Assembly (NCBI RefSeq): GCF_035762905.1
Contig: NZ_DASUCC010000080.1
Location: 27,094-91,093, forward strand
Reading direction: 5' to 3'
Length of the DNA stretch: 64,000 bases
Origin: DASYTH01 sp035762905
GTDB taxonomy: Bacteria > Actinomycetota > Actinomycetes > Mycobacteriales > Pseudonocardiaceae
Numbering within the stretch: position 1 is the first letter of the stretch; every line of letters starts with the position of its first letter. Made by a program: the position numbers and the translations under genes. Positions 50,461 to 60,193 of the stretch are shown here, piece after piece. The notes below the pieces were generated by a model. It did no database searches. It saw nothing but the letters and a program-made list of their open reading frames with translations, and was not told where the DNA came from.

Positions 50461-51323
50461 ACGAGGGCGTCCTCGACGGTCGTGACCAGGAGCGGAAGCT
50501 TGTAGCCGGTCATCGGGAGCGGGGTGGCGTCCCGGGTGGCCATGGCGGCCGCGGCGGCCAGGGTTTCCGGGGTGGGCGGCCGGCCGGTGAGGGCGGATTC
50601 CACGTGCGGCAGGCGGAGCGGGACCGGGGCGACGCCGCCGACGGCCACGGCGGCCTTGCTGATCACGTCACCGGCGATCACCAGGCGGGTGACGGCTTCG
50701 ACGAGCGGCCACTCCGCCCAGGCGCGGCTGATGGTGCGGCGGTAGGCGGCCAGCTCGCCGGGGACCGGGGCGGGGAGCCGGATGGCGGTGAGCAGCTCGC
50801 CGGGTTCCAGGGTGTGGTGCCGGTCGGGATCGAAGACCTCGGCGACATCGAGGGAACGGCGGTCGGTGGTGATCTCCGCGTCGTAGGCGAGCAGGGCGGC
50901 GCCGAGGGTGGACGGGTGCGGGGCGACGCACGGGCCGAGGTCGAAGACCACGCCGTGCAGGTGGTTGCCGGTGCGGGCCGGGCAGCCGGTGCCGCCCTTG
51001 CGCAGGCAGTCCACAGCCGGATGCCGGTAGTACCAGCATCGGTTGTGCTGCATCAGGTTTCCGCCGACGGTGGCCATCCGGCGGACCTGTGGGGTGGCCA
51101 GGCCGGCGGCGGCCGCGGCCAGACCGGGGTAGCCGGACCGGATCTGCGGCGCGTCGGCCAGCCGGGCCACGGTCACCAGGGCGCCGATGGCCAGTTCGCC
51201 GGCCGCCGACACGTCGAGCCGGTCGAGCTCGGGGCGGCGACCGATGTCGCGCACCGGACCCCGGGACACCCCGCTGCGCCGCCGCTCGGTCAGGTCGGTT
51301 CCCCCGGCCCGCAGCTCGGTCAT
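50427..51323 (-). CDS. PaoB-like FAD subunit of aldehyde oxidoreductase
   Basis: FAD-binding subunit of a molybdenum hydroxylase, 298 residues. The FAD loop is TVGGNLMQHNRCWYYR (about 86-100). Four cysteines, Cys96, Cys106, Cys114 and Cys132, are placed as in E. coli PaoB (YagS), which carries an extra 4Fe-4S cluster, so a similar cluster is expected. The N-terminus looks shortened (MTELRAGGTDLTERRRSG) but keeps the first FAD segment AGGTDL. The ATG at 51321-51323 overlaps the stop of the molybdenum subunit as read after frame correction (ATGA). Confidence 0.87.
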   Translation of the reverse strand: MTELRAGGTDLTERRRSGVSRGPVRDIGRRPELDRLDVSAAGELAIGALVTVARLADAPQIRSGYPGLAAAAAGLATPQVRRMATVGGNLMQHNRCWYYRHPAVDCLRKGGTGCPARTGNHLHGVVFDLGPCVAPHPSTLGAALLAYDAEITTDRRSLDVAEVFDPDRHHTLEPGELLTAIRLPAPVPGELAAYRRTISRAWAEWPLVEAVTRLVIAGDVISKAAVAVGGVAPVPLRLPHVESALTGRPPTPETLAAAAAMATRDATPLPMTGYKLPLLVTTVEDALVQAGQPQLPRT

Positions 51324-54020
51324 CGCGCACCTCCCGGTTCGATCACGCGGTCCGGCCGGATCGGCAGCGCGTACTGCCGGCGTCCGGTCGCGTCGTGCAC
51401 GGCGTTGGCGATGGCGGCGGCCACCGGCAGCGCGACCACCTCGCCGAGCCCAACGCCGCCCCCCGCGACGTGCTCGAAGCCGGCCTCGTCCCAGTGCAGG
51501 TCGATCTCGGGAACGTCGGCCATGCCGGGGATCCGGTAGTCCTCCAGCCCGGTCGAGAGCACCAGCCCGGTCGCCGGGTCGAGCGCCCGCTCCTCGTAGA
51601 GCGCGTACCCGATGCCCTGGATGATCGCGCCGCGGGGCCTGCGCGGCGGCCAGTTCCGGCACGGCCAGCCGGCCCACCGACATCCCGGCGTGCACCCGCA
51701 GCACCCGGGTGCGGCCCAGCCGGGTGTCCACCTCGACCTCCGCGACCTGCACGGCGCCGGTGTAGCCGCGGCCGACCCGGATCTGGCCGGTCAGCCGCAT
51801 CATCCAGGTGGTGGCGAGGCCGATCGCGCCGGCACCGGCGAACGCCCGGGCTGCGCCCCTGGCGAGCGCGCGATCGTCACCGGACCGCGCCGTCCGCACC
51901 GAAAGGTCACCGGCCTTGGCGATCGCGTCCGGCCACGGCAGCAGGCCGCCGTCGTGCGCGACCCCGCCGGGATCCACCCGGCCACCGGCCAGGTCCAGCG
52001 TCTCGACCAGCGCGGCCTTGAGCCGCCGCGCCGCGTCCAGTGCGGCGGGTGCGATCGTGGCCGTGGTCCGGCTGCCGCCGGAGGCCGGGCCGCGCGGCAG
52101 CCGGCTGTCCCCGAGTCGCACCTCGACGTCGGCGCCGGCCAGCCCGAACTCGCCGGCCACGGTGGCGGCCAGCACGGAGCGGCTGCCGGTGCCCATGTCC
52201 TGCACGGCGGTGGCGACGACCAGGCGGCCACCCTCCACGCGCAGCTCCACCGGGCAGCCCGGTTCCCAGAAGTACCACCAGTTCGCCGCGGCTACCCCGA
52301 TCCCGCGCCGGTACCGGCCGGTGCGCGGCAGGCCGGCCCGGTCCCGCCAGGCCGGCAGGGCGGCCGCCCACTCGTAGAGCCGCTGCCGGCCCGGCTCGGG
52401 GTCCCAGCGCCTGCGCAGCTCGATCGGGTCCCGGTCGAGCCGCCGCGCCGCCTCGTCCACGGCCTGCTCCAGCGCGAAGCACAGCAGCGGACCGCCCGGG
52501 CCGCGGAACGGCGCGCCGGGCATCGTGTTGGTGACCACGTCGTAGTCGAGCAGTTCCTTGGCCCTGGCCGGGTACATCAGCCGGGCGAACGCGGCGACCA
52601 GGGTGCCGACCGCCACCCCGGACTCGTTGTGCGCGGCCAGCCGCAGCGCGGCGAGCCGTTCGCCGTGCGCCAGCAGGGACAGCTCGATCCGGGCCGGCGG
52701 CCGGTGCCCGGCGGCGGACAGCTCGGCCAGCCGGTCCAGCGCGACCCGCACGGGCGCGCCGGACTCCCTGGCCAGCCGCACCGCGGCGATCGTCTCGGCG
52801 CGCAGGCCGAACTTGGCGCCGAAGCCGCCGCCGACGTGCTCGGCGATCACCCGCACCCGCTCCGGGGCCAACCGGAAGTGCTTGGCGAGTTCCGCGGCGA
52901 GCTGGGCCACGCCCTGGGTGGACGCGTGCACCTCGAGGTCCGCGCCGACGAACCGGGCCACCGCGGCGTGCGGCTCGAACGCGGTGTGCAGCTGGCTCTG
53001 CGTGGTGTAGGTGCCCTCGACCAGCAACGGGTCGCCACTCACCCGGGCCCGGTCGAGCAGCCGGCGGGCGGCGCGGCGGCGCTGCGAGAACGCGCTGACC
53101 GGGCCGCGGACGTTGCCGTGCCAGCGGGCCGGGGTGGGCGGGCCCTCACCGGCCACCGGCGGCTTGCGGTTGTCCCGCGGGTAGATCACCGGCGCGCCGG
53201 CCGCGGTCGCCTGCTCGGCGGTGATCGCCGCGGGCAGCGGGGTGTAGTCGACCACGATCCGGTCCAGCGCCGCCTCCGCGGTGCGCCGGTCGACCGCGGC
53301 CACGGCGGCGACCTCCTGGCCGGGATAGCGCACCAGCCGGTCCGGGCCGACCAGCTCCACCGCCGCCCGCACCCCGGCCACGGCCAGCGCGCCGGACAGG
53401 TCCACGGTGCCGACCCGGGCGTGCGGGTGCCACGAGCGCAGGATCGCGCCCTCCAGCTGGCCGTCGTGCGCGACGTCCACGGTGTACCGGGCCCGGCCGG
53501 CGATCTTGTCCGGGGCCTCGCGGCGCGGTCCGGTCACGTCGACCGGCTCGTCGAACCGGCCGGCGCAGGCGGCCCGCACGGCGGCGTGGATCTCCGGGTA
53601 CGCGCCGCACCGGCACAGGTGGCCGGACAGCGCGGCGGCGACCTCGGCCGCGCTCGGCGCGGTGCTGCCGTGCTCGGCCCGCCACCGGTCGTGGAAGTCG
53701 ACCGCCTCGACCACGAACCCCGGGGTGCAGAACCCGCACTGCAACGCGGCGTGCGCGGTGAACGCCCGCTGGATCGGGTGCCCGTCGCGGACCAGCCCCT
53801 CGACCGTCTCGACCGTCCGGCCGTCCAGCGCGGCGGCCGGCAGCAGGCAGCTCACCACCGGCTCGCCGTCCAGCCGGACGGTGCAGGCGCCGCACACGCC
53901 GGCACCGCACACCTGCTTGGTGCCGGTCAGCCGCAGCCGGTCGCGGAGCAGGTCCACCGCGGTGTCGTCGGGATCGGTCTCGAGGTCGTGCCGTTCGCCG
54001 TTCACCTCGACATGGACCAT
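51320..54020 (-). pseudogene. Fused PaoA-PaoC aldehyde oxidoreductase, apparent frameshift
   Basis: Single chain joining a 2Fe-2S subunit (residues 1 to about 155; Cys38, 43, 46, 58 and Cys95, 98, 136, 138 all present) to the molybdopterin-binding subunit of a xanthine-dehydrogenase-family enzyme (HVGGGFGAKFG, FRGPGGPLLCF, QDMGTGSRSVLAAT). Near codon 794, at a run of four G (51634-51637, plus strand), the family reading changes frame: after it the correct residues GAIIQGIGYALYEE, GLEDYRIPGMADVPEID and GVGLGEVVALPVAAAIANAV continue to a stop at 51320-51322. Removing one base restores a standard protein of about 899 residues. Without correction the frame runs into the FAD gene. It is either a sequencing error or a broken gene; the catalytic glutamate lies after the shift. 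Confidence 0.8.
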
Positions 54021-54039
54021 CTGCGCCTCCTGGGATCGC

Positions 54040-54063
54040 TGCGGAGTGAATGTTCACTCCGCA
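54040..54063. promoter_or_regulatory. Perfect TetR-type operator
   Basis: TGCGGAGTGAA and TTCACTCCGCA are perfect 11-bp arms around TG. The site lies between the TetR stop and the oxidoreductase start, 19 bases upstream of that start. It is the likely target of the TetR protein next door. Confidence 0.8.
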
Positions 54064-54101
54064 GGCCCGGGCGCGTCAACTCCGAGTTGAGAAGATCGGC
54101 G

Positions 54102-54677
54102 TCAGTTCTCAGGTTTGGCCAGCAGCGCCCAGGCGGCGTCCTCGGCCGCGGCCAGCTGCGCCCGGTCCAGCACCAGGCCGTCGTGGATCGTCCGGGCCAG
54201 CCCCACCGCGGCCCCGTACACCAGCGCGAGCAGCATCAACGGCTCCCCCGCCCGGATCTCGCCGACCCGCTGCCCGCGCACCACCATCTCCTCGCCCATC
54301 GCGGACACCCGGGCGGACAGCGCCGCGCTCTGCTCGTCCAGGTAGCTCTCGTGCTGCTGGAACTCGAGGAACCCGAACGCGTCCGGCCGTTCGGCGGCGA
54401 ACGCCACCAGCCCGCCCCAGGCCCGGCGAAATGTCGTCCGGACCGGCTCATCCGGATCCGCCCCGGCGGTCAGCCGGTCGAGCAGCTCACCCTTCCAGCG
54501 CCGGAACACCGCGTTGCCCAGCGCCTCCTTGCTGGGGAAGTACCGGTAGAGCGTGCCGACCGACATGCCCGCGCGCTTGGCCACCTCGGCCACCGCGGCG
54601 CCGCCGTAGGTCTGCTCGGTGAACACCGACAGCGCGGCGTCCAGCAGCACCTCACGGGTCGGCGGACGATCGTTCAC
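54102..54677 (-). CDS. TetR-family transcriptional regulator
   Basis: TetR protein of 191 residues. The helix-turn-helix is LDAALSVFTEQTYGGAAVAE then GMSVGTLYRYFPSKEALGN (about 12-52); the C-terminal ligand domain is helical. It lies upstream of and in the same direction as the oxidoreductase genes, with a perfect palindrome in the 81-bp gap, so it probably represses them in response to an aldehyde or related ligand. It is divergent from the ABC exporter by only 48 bases and may affect it as well. Confidence 0.9.
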   Translation of the reverse strand: MNDRPPTREVLLDAALSVFTEQTYGGAAVAEVAKRAGMSVGTLYRYFPSKEALGNAVFRRWKGELLDRLTAGADPDEPVRTTFRRAWGGLVAFAAERPDAFGFLEFQQHESYLDEQSAALSARVSAMGEEMVVRGQRVGEIRAGEPLMLLALVYGAAVGLARTIHDGLVLDRAQLAAAEDAAWALLAKPEN

Positions 54678-54725
54678 CCCGGGAAGAGTAGGTCACCGCC
54701 GGCCGGCCGGCGATAACATGCCCGA

Positions 54726-55610
54726 ATGTCCATTGTGGAGATACGGGGACTCGTCAAGGACTACGGCAAGGTGCACGCCGTGCGCGGGATCGACCTCGAC
54801 GTCGAGCCCGGCGAGGTGGTCGGGTTCCTCGGCCCGAACGGCGCCGGCAAGTCCACCACGATCCGCTGCCTGCTCGACCTGATCCGGCCGACCGCCGGCA
54901 CGTTGCGACTGTTCGGCGCGGACACCCGCAAGCACGGCGTGGCCGCCCGGCAGAAGGTCGCCTACGTGCCCGCCGAGCTGCGGCTGCCGCCGAGGGCCAC
55001 CGCGGGCGAGCTGCTCGACGTGCTGGCCAGGCTGCGCGGCGACTGCGACGCGGCGCGCCGGGCGGACGTCACCGCCCGGCTCGGCCTGGATCCGACCAAA
55101 CCGGCCAAGGGCCTGTCCACCGGCAACCGGCGCAAGGTCGCCCTGGTCGGCGCGTTCATGAGCCGGGCCGAGCTGCTCGTCCTGGACGAACCCACCAGCG
55201 GGCTGGATCCGTTGCTGCAACAGGTGTTCCGGGATCTGGTGGGCGAGGCGAAGGGCCGCGGCACCGCCGTGCTGCTCTCCTCGCACTCGCTGGCCGAGGT
55301 GCAGCGCACCGCCGACCGCGCGGTGGTGCTGCGGTCCGGCCAGGTGGTCGCCCGCGGCACCGTGGACGAGCTGCGCGGTACCGCGGCGCAGCGGGTCGAG
55401 GCCGTGTTCGGCGCCGCGGCACCGGACCTGTCCGCGGTTCCCGGCCTGACCGACCTGCGCCGCGACGGCCGGCGGGTGCACGCCCGGTTCACCGGCCCGC
55501 CGGAACCGCTGCTGACCGCGCTGGCCGCGGTCCGCCCGCTCTCGGTGGAGATCGCCGAACCCGATCTCGAGGACGCCTTCCGCACCCTGTACGAGGAGCA
55601 GCCGTCATGA
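54726..55610 (+). CDS. ABC exporter ATP-binding subunit
   Basis: ATPase of a drug/antibiotic-type ABC exporter, 294 residues. Walker A GPNGAGKST (about 37-45), the signature as LSTGNRRKVALVGAFMSR (a variant of LSGGQ), Walker B LLVLDEPTSGLDP and the switch histidine in LLSSHSLAE. The C-terminal extension of about 75 residues is usual for this family. It overlaps the permease start in ATGA. The exported compound is unknown. Confidence 0.92.
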   Translation: MSIVEIRGLVKDYGKVHAVRGIDLDVEPGEVVGFLGPNGAGKSTTIRCLLDLIRPTAGTLRLFGADTRKHGVAARQKVAYVPAELRLPPRATAGELLDVLARLRGDCDAARRADVTARLGLDPTKPAKGLSTGNRRKVALVGAFMSRAELLVLDEPTSGLDPLLQQVFRDLVGEAKGRGTAVLLSSHSLAEVQRTADRAVVLRSGQVVARGTVDELRGTAAQRVEAVFGAAAPDLSAVPGLTDLRRDGRRVHARFTGPPEPLLTALAAVRPLSVEIAEPDLEDAFRTLYEEQPS

Positions 55611-56404
55611 CCGGCGTGCTGGTGGCCGGGGCGGCCCGGGCGGTGCGCCGGTCCTGGTTGCTGTGGGCCGTGTCGCTTGCCGCGCTGATCGGGTTGACCA
55701 CCGCGTTCTGGCCGGCGTTCCGGGACAACCCGGAGTCCGGCGCGGCTGTCGCCGGCATGCCGGAGGGACTGGTCGAGGCGCTCGGCATCGAGGACCTGAG
55801 CAGCCCGGAGGGCTTCCTGTGGGGCAACCTCTACGCGCTCATCGTCCCGCTGCTGATGGCCTGCGCCGGCAGCTCCATCCTGACAACGCTGACCGCGCGC
55901 CAGGAGGACTCCGGACACTACGAGCTGATCCTCACCCAGCCGCTGTCCCGGACCGCCGCGCTGCTGGCCAGGATCGGCACCGCCACCGCGGCGATGGTCA
56001 CCCTCGGCCTGGCCGTGCTGATCATCCAGCTCGCCTCGAACTCGATCTGGGAGCTGGACATCACCACCTCCCGGCTGGCCGCGACCGTGACCCTGTGCAC
56101 CCTCACCGCCCTGGTGTCGGTCGGCGCCTGCGCGATCACCGCCGGGCTGACGCCGCGACCCGGCGCCGCCATGGCCGCCGGGGTCGGGATCGCGGTCGCC
56201 GGCTACGTCCTGTCCGCGCTGTTCCCCCTGCGCGAAGGCTGGGAGAACGCCAAGTACCTCGCCCCGTGGAACTGGGCTCTCGGCGGCAACCCGCTCACCA
56301 CCGACACCGACCCCTGGCGCTACCTCGCCCCGCTCGCCCTCACCCTGGCCCTCACCACCGCCGCCCTGATCGCCTTCAACCGCCGCGACGTGCACGCACC
56401 CTGA
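55607..56404 (+). CDS. ABC exporter permease
   Basis: Membrane partner of the preceding ATPase, 265 residues, six predicted helices, with the conserved ARQEDSGHYELILTQPLSRT loop that follows the second helix in ABC-2-type permeases. The start overlaps the ATPase stop in ATGA. The pair could be linked to the divergent TetR gene, but no palindrome lies in the 48-bp gap between them. Confidence 0.88.
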   Translation: MTGVLVAGAARAVRRSWLLWAVSLAALIGLTTAFWPAFRDNPESGAAVAGMPEGLVEALGIEDLSSPEGFLWGNLYALIVPLLMACAGSSILTTLTARQEDSGHYELILTQPLSRTAALLARIGTATAAMVTLGLAVLIIQLASNSIWELDITTSRLAATVTLCTLTALVSVGACAITAGLTPRPGAAMAAGVGIAVAGYVLSALFPLREGWENAKYLAPWNWALGGNPLTTDTDPWRYLAPLALTLALTTAALIAFNRRDVHAP

Positions 56405-56421
56405 CCTGACAGAGTGGTCGC

Positions 56422-57813
56422 ATGCGGCCCGAAGATCGTGTGGTTGAGCTGTTCCATCGGGTGGCCGGGTCGGTGCCGGCGTACCGGGAGTTTCTTGCCG
56501 AGCACGGGGTGGACCCGCGCGGGGTGCGGACGCTCGCCGAGTTCGCCCGGTTGCCGTTGCTGACCAAGGAGAACTATCTGCGCCGGCATCCGCTGCCACG
56601 GTTGTGCCGGGACGGGCGGCTGGCGGCGTGCGACATGATCGCGGTGTCGTCCGGGTCGACCGGGGAGCCGACGTTCTGGCCGCGGTTCGGCACCGACGAG
56701 CTGGCCGTGACGGACCGGTTCGAGCAGGTGTTCGTGGCCGGGTTCGGCGCGGCTGAGCGGAGCACGCTCGCGGTGGTGTGCTTTCCGTTGGGGACCTGGG
56801 TGGGCGGGCTGTACACGGTGGCCTGCGTGCGGCACCTGGCCGGGCGCGGGCTGCCGGTGACGGTGGTGGCGCCGGGCAACAACAAGGCGGAGATCCTGCG
56901 GGTGCTGCCCGCACTGGGCGGGTACTTCGACCAGGTGGTGCTGCTGGGTTATCCGCCGTTCGTGAAGGACGTGGTGGACACCGGGATCGCCGAGGGGCTG
57001 AACTGGTCCCGGTACGCCATCAAGCTGGTGCTCGCCGGCGAGGTGTTCAGCGAGGAGTGGCGGGACCTGCTGGCCCGGCGCGCCGGAATGGCCGATGTGG
57101 ACCGGGACTCGGCCAGCCTGTACGGCACCGCCGATGCCGGGGTGCTTGGCAACGAGACGCCGCTTTCGGTGCGGGTGCGCCGGTTTCTGGCCGGGCGGCC
57201 GGAGCTGGCCCGCGAGCTGTTCGGCGACTCCCGGCTGCCCACGCTGGTGCAGTACGAACCGGCCGCCCGGTTCTTCGAGACCACCCCGGACGGCACCCTG
57301 GTCGTCTCGTGCGACAACGGAATCCCGTTGATCCGCTACCACATCGCCGACGAGGGCGGGCTGATCACCGCCGGCGAGCTGCTCGACTTCTGTGCCCGGC
57401 ACGGGTTCGAGCCGGGCGCCGGGAGCGGGCAGCCGTTCGTCTACGTGTTCGGCCGCTCGCTGTTCACCGTGTCCTTCTTCGGTGCCAACATCTATCCGGA
57501 GAACGTGACGGTCGGGTTGGAGCAGCCGGAGGTGAGCGGCTGGGTGACCGGCAAGTTCGTGCTGGAGACGGTCGAGGACGCCGACCGGGACCGCCGCTTG
57601 CGAATCACGGTCGAGCTCGCGCCGCGGCAGGACGGCGGTGCCGAGCGGGAAGACGTCGTGGCGCGGTCGATCCTGGTCCAGCTGCGCCGGCTGAACAGCG
57701 AGTTCGCGCACTACGTTCCGGCACAGCGCCAACTGCCGCAGGTGGTGCTGCGCCCCAACGCCGACCCCGAGTACTTCCCGGTCGGCGTCAAGCACCGCTA
57801 CACCCGGGGCTGA
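56422..57813 (+). CDS. PaaK-like adenylate-forming enzyme
   Basis: Protein of 463 residues of the phenylacetate-CoA-ligase-like branch of adenylate-forming enzymes. The phosphate loop is SSGSTGEPTFWPR (about 76-88) and the A5-like motif is SLYGTADAGVLG. The C-terminal subdomain is short, ending PVGVKHRYTRG, with Lys near the end that may serve as the adenylation lysine. PaaK relatives of this type occur with polysaccharide or siderophore genes as well as in aromatic degradation. Substrate unknown; it stands 17 bases after the ABC exporter and could be co-transcribed. Confidence 0.8.
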   Translation: MRPEDRVVELFHRVAGSVPAYREFLAEHGVDPRGVRTLAEFARLPLLTKENYLRRHPLPRLCRDGRLAACDMIAVSSGSTGEPTFWPRFGTDELAVTDRFEQVFVAGFGAAERSTLAVVCFPLGTWVGGLYTVACVRHLAGRGLPVTVVAPGNNKAEILRVLPALGGYFDQVVLLGYPPFVKDVVDTGIAEGLNWSRYAIKLVLAGEVFSEEWRDLLARRAGMADVDRDSASLYGTADAGVLGNETPLSVRVRRFLAGRPELARELFGDSRLPTLVQYEPAARFFETTPDGTLVVSCDNGIPLIRYHIADEGGLITAGELLDFCARHGFEPGAGSGQPFVYVFGRSLFTVSFFGANIYPENVTVGLEQPEVSGWVTGKFVLETVEDADRDRRLRITVELAPRQDGGAEREDVVARSILVQLRRLNSEFAHYVPAQRQLPQVVLRPNADPEYFPVGVKHRYTRG

Positions 57814-57973
57814 CACCGGCGCCGGGTGCGGCACACCGTAAGCTCCGCCAATCCGGTGGCGGCCCGGTGACGAACGCGACTTGAAGATCTTTCGCGTCGA
57901 CGGTCGGAACCGATGATTGCGACAAGATCCCATCCAGTAGCATTCCGCGCGAGATCGTGGGGAAGAGTTGGCG

Positions 57974-60193
57974 GTGGACATGCGGATCGGCATGGCGGGG
58001 AAGGTCCAACGGTTCTTCGGTAGGCGGGGCCGCACCCGGGAGTCGGCGAGCTACGGTGCCGCCGCGCTCGGCGTGCTGCTGCTGGTCGGTGCCGCACTGG
58101 GCAACGGGGTGGCCCGCACCGCCGTCGACGTCTCCGACGGTCTGACCTGGCTGTCCGACAGCCCGCGCGGCGAGGTGGTGCAGGTCAACCCGGCATCCGG
58201 CCGGCCGGAGACCCGATTACAGGTCAGCGGCGGCAACGCGGCGCTGGAGATCACGCAGAAGGACGGCCTGCTGGTCGTGCTGGACCGGCGCACCGGCCAG
58301 ATCACCGTGATCGACCTGGCCACGTTGCTGGCCAGCGGCCGCCGCCAGGCCAACCCCGGGCCGGCCAGCAAGGTGCTGGTGTCCAACGGGCGGATCTACG
58401 TCGTCGACCGGACCACCGGCACCGTGCACAACGCCGACCCGGTGACCCTCGCCGACGTCGGCAAGGCATGGGAGGCCGGCCAGCCGCTGGCCGACGTGGT
58501 GGTCGACGACGACGGTGTGGTGTGGGCCGTCGACCACGGCGGCAACCTACACGCGCTGGAGTGGAACGACGGCGAATCCCGGTTCACCGAGCGCTCCGAC
58601 GAGCGGATCCCGGGCGCCGGACCGAGCACCGTGCTGGTGCCGCACAAGAACGGCGTCACGCTGCTCGGCCTGGACAACGGCGTCGTGCGCCAAGCCGGCA
58701 CCGGGCAGGACGTGTCCGCCTCCACCCCGCAACTGTCCGGCGAGGTGCTCGCGGCCCAGACCAGCCCGTCCGGACTGGTTCCGGCCGCCGTGCCGGGCTC
58801 CGGCACCGTGGTGATCGTGGCCGGCGACGCGGTGCTGCGGGTGAACGTCGCGGGGCTCGGCTGCGCCACCCCCGGCCGCCCGGTGGTGTTCCGGGACAAG
58901 GTGTACGTGCCGTGCCGCGGCGCCGGCAAGGTGATCGTGCTGGACCGGTCCGGCAACCGCGGCGGCCCCGACGTGTCGGCCGCGGGCTCCGGCGACCCCG
59001 AGGTGGTCACCGACGACGGCCACCTGTTCATCAGCGCGCCGGGCGCCGAGCGCGGCACGGTCGTCGACGCGGACGGCTCCACCCGCCAGGTGGTCATCCG
59101 CAGCCCCGAGTTGCAGGTGGTCAACCCGGACCGGCCGCCGATCCCCGAGGTGCCGTCACCGCCGCCGCCCAGCCCGCGCCGGCCGGACCCGCCCCGGGAC
59201 AACCCGCGCAACAGCAACAACCCGCAGCCGCCGCGCGAGGAACCGCCGGGGCCACAGGTGCCGGGCGGCGGCGTGCCGACGAGCCAGACGCCGGCCAGCA
59301 CCGCCCCGCCCGCGACCACCCCGCCCGCCGTGGCCGCCGTGCCCGGCGCCCCGCCCGGCATCACGGTCACGCTGGCCAGCCGCACCGCGGCCAACCTGTC
59401 CGTCACGGTGAGTTGGGGCGCGGCCCCGGCCAACGGCGCGCCGGTCACCGGGTACGCGGTCACGGCCACCGGGTCGTTCAACGGCGGCAACGCGAGCGCC
59501 ACGACCAGCGGCACCAGCGTTGCGCTGACCTTCCCGTGCGCCGGCAGCAGCTTCTGCGACAACGGCCGGCTGGACGTGTCGGTCACCGCGACCAACTCGG
59601 CCGGCCGGGGACCGGCGGGCACCCGGCCATGGAACGTGCCGCTGCAGACGACCACGCCGCCACCGCCGCCGCCGACCACGCAGCCGCCGCCCCCGCCGCC
59701 GACCACCACCACCACCACCACCACGACCCCGCCGCCACCGCCGCCCGCGCCGGTGCCCACGGCCGGAGTCACGATCATCGGCACGCCGCAGCGGGTCGAC
59801 CAGTACACCCGCACCCTGCCGCTCACCCCGCCGGCCGACTGGGCGAGCCACGACGGCCGGTGCGAGCTGGTGAACCTGACCCACGGCTACATCGACCCGG
59901 TCGCGTGCTCGGCGAACTCGGTCACGGTCCCCGTGGAGATCGGCTCCAACCGGGTCGTCCTCCGGGCACACGCGCGGGACGACAGCCGGTTCGTCGACTC
60001 GGCCGCGCGCCTGTTCAACGTGCGCAGCGAGGAACCCACGTGTGGCCGGGTGTTGTGCCTGAACGGCAACCGGCTGGTCGAACTGTCCCCGACCGACCCG
60101 GTCGATCCGGCCGGCCCGGCCGGTGCCGGGCTGGGTTTCCTTGCCCTCGCCGTGCTGCTGCGGATCGGCATCCGGCGCGGCGGCCGGACATGA
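57974..60193 (+). CDS. Membrane-anchored FN3 protein with propeller-like domain
   Basis: Protein of about 739 residues. A cytoplasmic start is followed by one membrane helix (AAALGVLLLVGAALGNGVA), a region of repeated short strands (about 50-385) that looks like a beta-propeller (for example VLDRRTGQITVIDLATLLAS), a Pro-rich stretch, an FN3 module (about 440-545), a Thr/Pro linker, a second beta domain and a C-terminal helix with basic tail. Cysteines in the outer part suggest export. The start may be TTG 57968, GTG 57974 or ATG 57980; GGAAGAG at 57961-57967 fits the GTG best. Its stop overlaps the MoxR start. The role is unknown; such proteins accompany MoxR-DUF58 units in actinomycetes. Confidence 0.75.
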   Translation: MDMRIGMAGKVQRFFGRRGRTRESASYGAAALGVLLLVGAALGNGVARTAVDVSDGLTWLSDSPRGEVVQVNPASGRPETRLQVSGGNAALEITQKDGLLVVLDRRTGQITVIDLATLLASGRRQANPGPASKVLVSNGRIYVVDRTTGTVHNADPVTLADVGKAWEAGQPLADVVVDDDGVVWAVDHGGNLHALEWNDGESRFTERSDERIPGAGPSTVLVPHKNGVTLLGLDNGVVRQAGTGQDVSASTPQLSGEVLAAQTSPSGLVPAAVPGSGTVVIVAGDAVLRVNVAGLGCATPGRPVVFRDKVYVPCRGAGKVIVLDRSGNRGGPDVSAAGSGDPEVVTDDGHLFISAPGAERGTVVDADGSTRQVVIRSPELQVVNPDRPPIPEVPSPPPPSPRRPDPPRDNPRNSNNPQPPREEPPGPQVPGGGVPTSQTPASTAPPATTPPAVAAVPGAPPGITVTLASRTAANLSVTVSWGAAPANGAPVTGYAVTATGSFNGGNASATTSGTSVALTFPCAGSSFCDNGRLDVSVTATNSAGRGPAGTRPWNVPLQTTTPPPPPPTTQPPPPPPTTTTTTTTTPPPPPPAPVPTAGVTIIGTPQRVDQYTRTLPLTPPADWASHDGRCELVNLTHGYIDPVACSANSVTVPVEIGSNRVVLRAHARDDSRFVDSAARLFNVRSEEPTCGRVLCLNGNRLVELSPTDPVDPAGPAGAGLGFLALAVLLRIGIRRGGRT

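Noticed and set aside
51612..54716. A 1034-codon open frame on the plus strand
   Set aside because: Antisense shadow of the oxidoreductase and TetR genes; its translation has no recognisable motifs.
56422..57813. Phenylacetate-CoA ligase (paaK) proper
   Set aside because: No phenylacetate degradation gene is nearby, and the C-terminal domain is short; I keep only the family name.
59635..59760. CCACCACCG/CCGCCGCCG-rich repeats, considered as a tandem repeat or CRISPR-like element
   Set aside because: They encode the Thr/Pro linker of the FN3 protein; there are no spacers and the reading frame is maintained.
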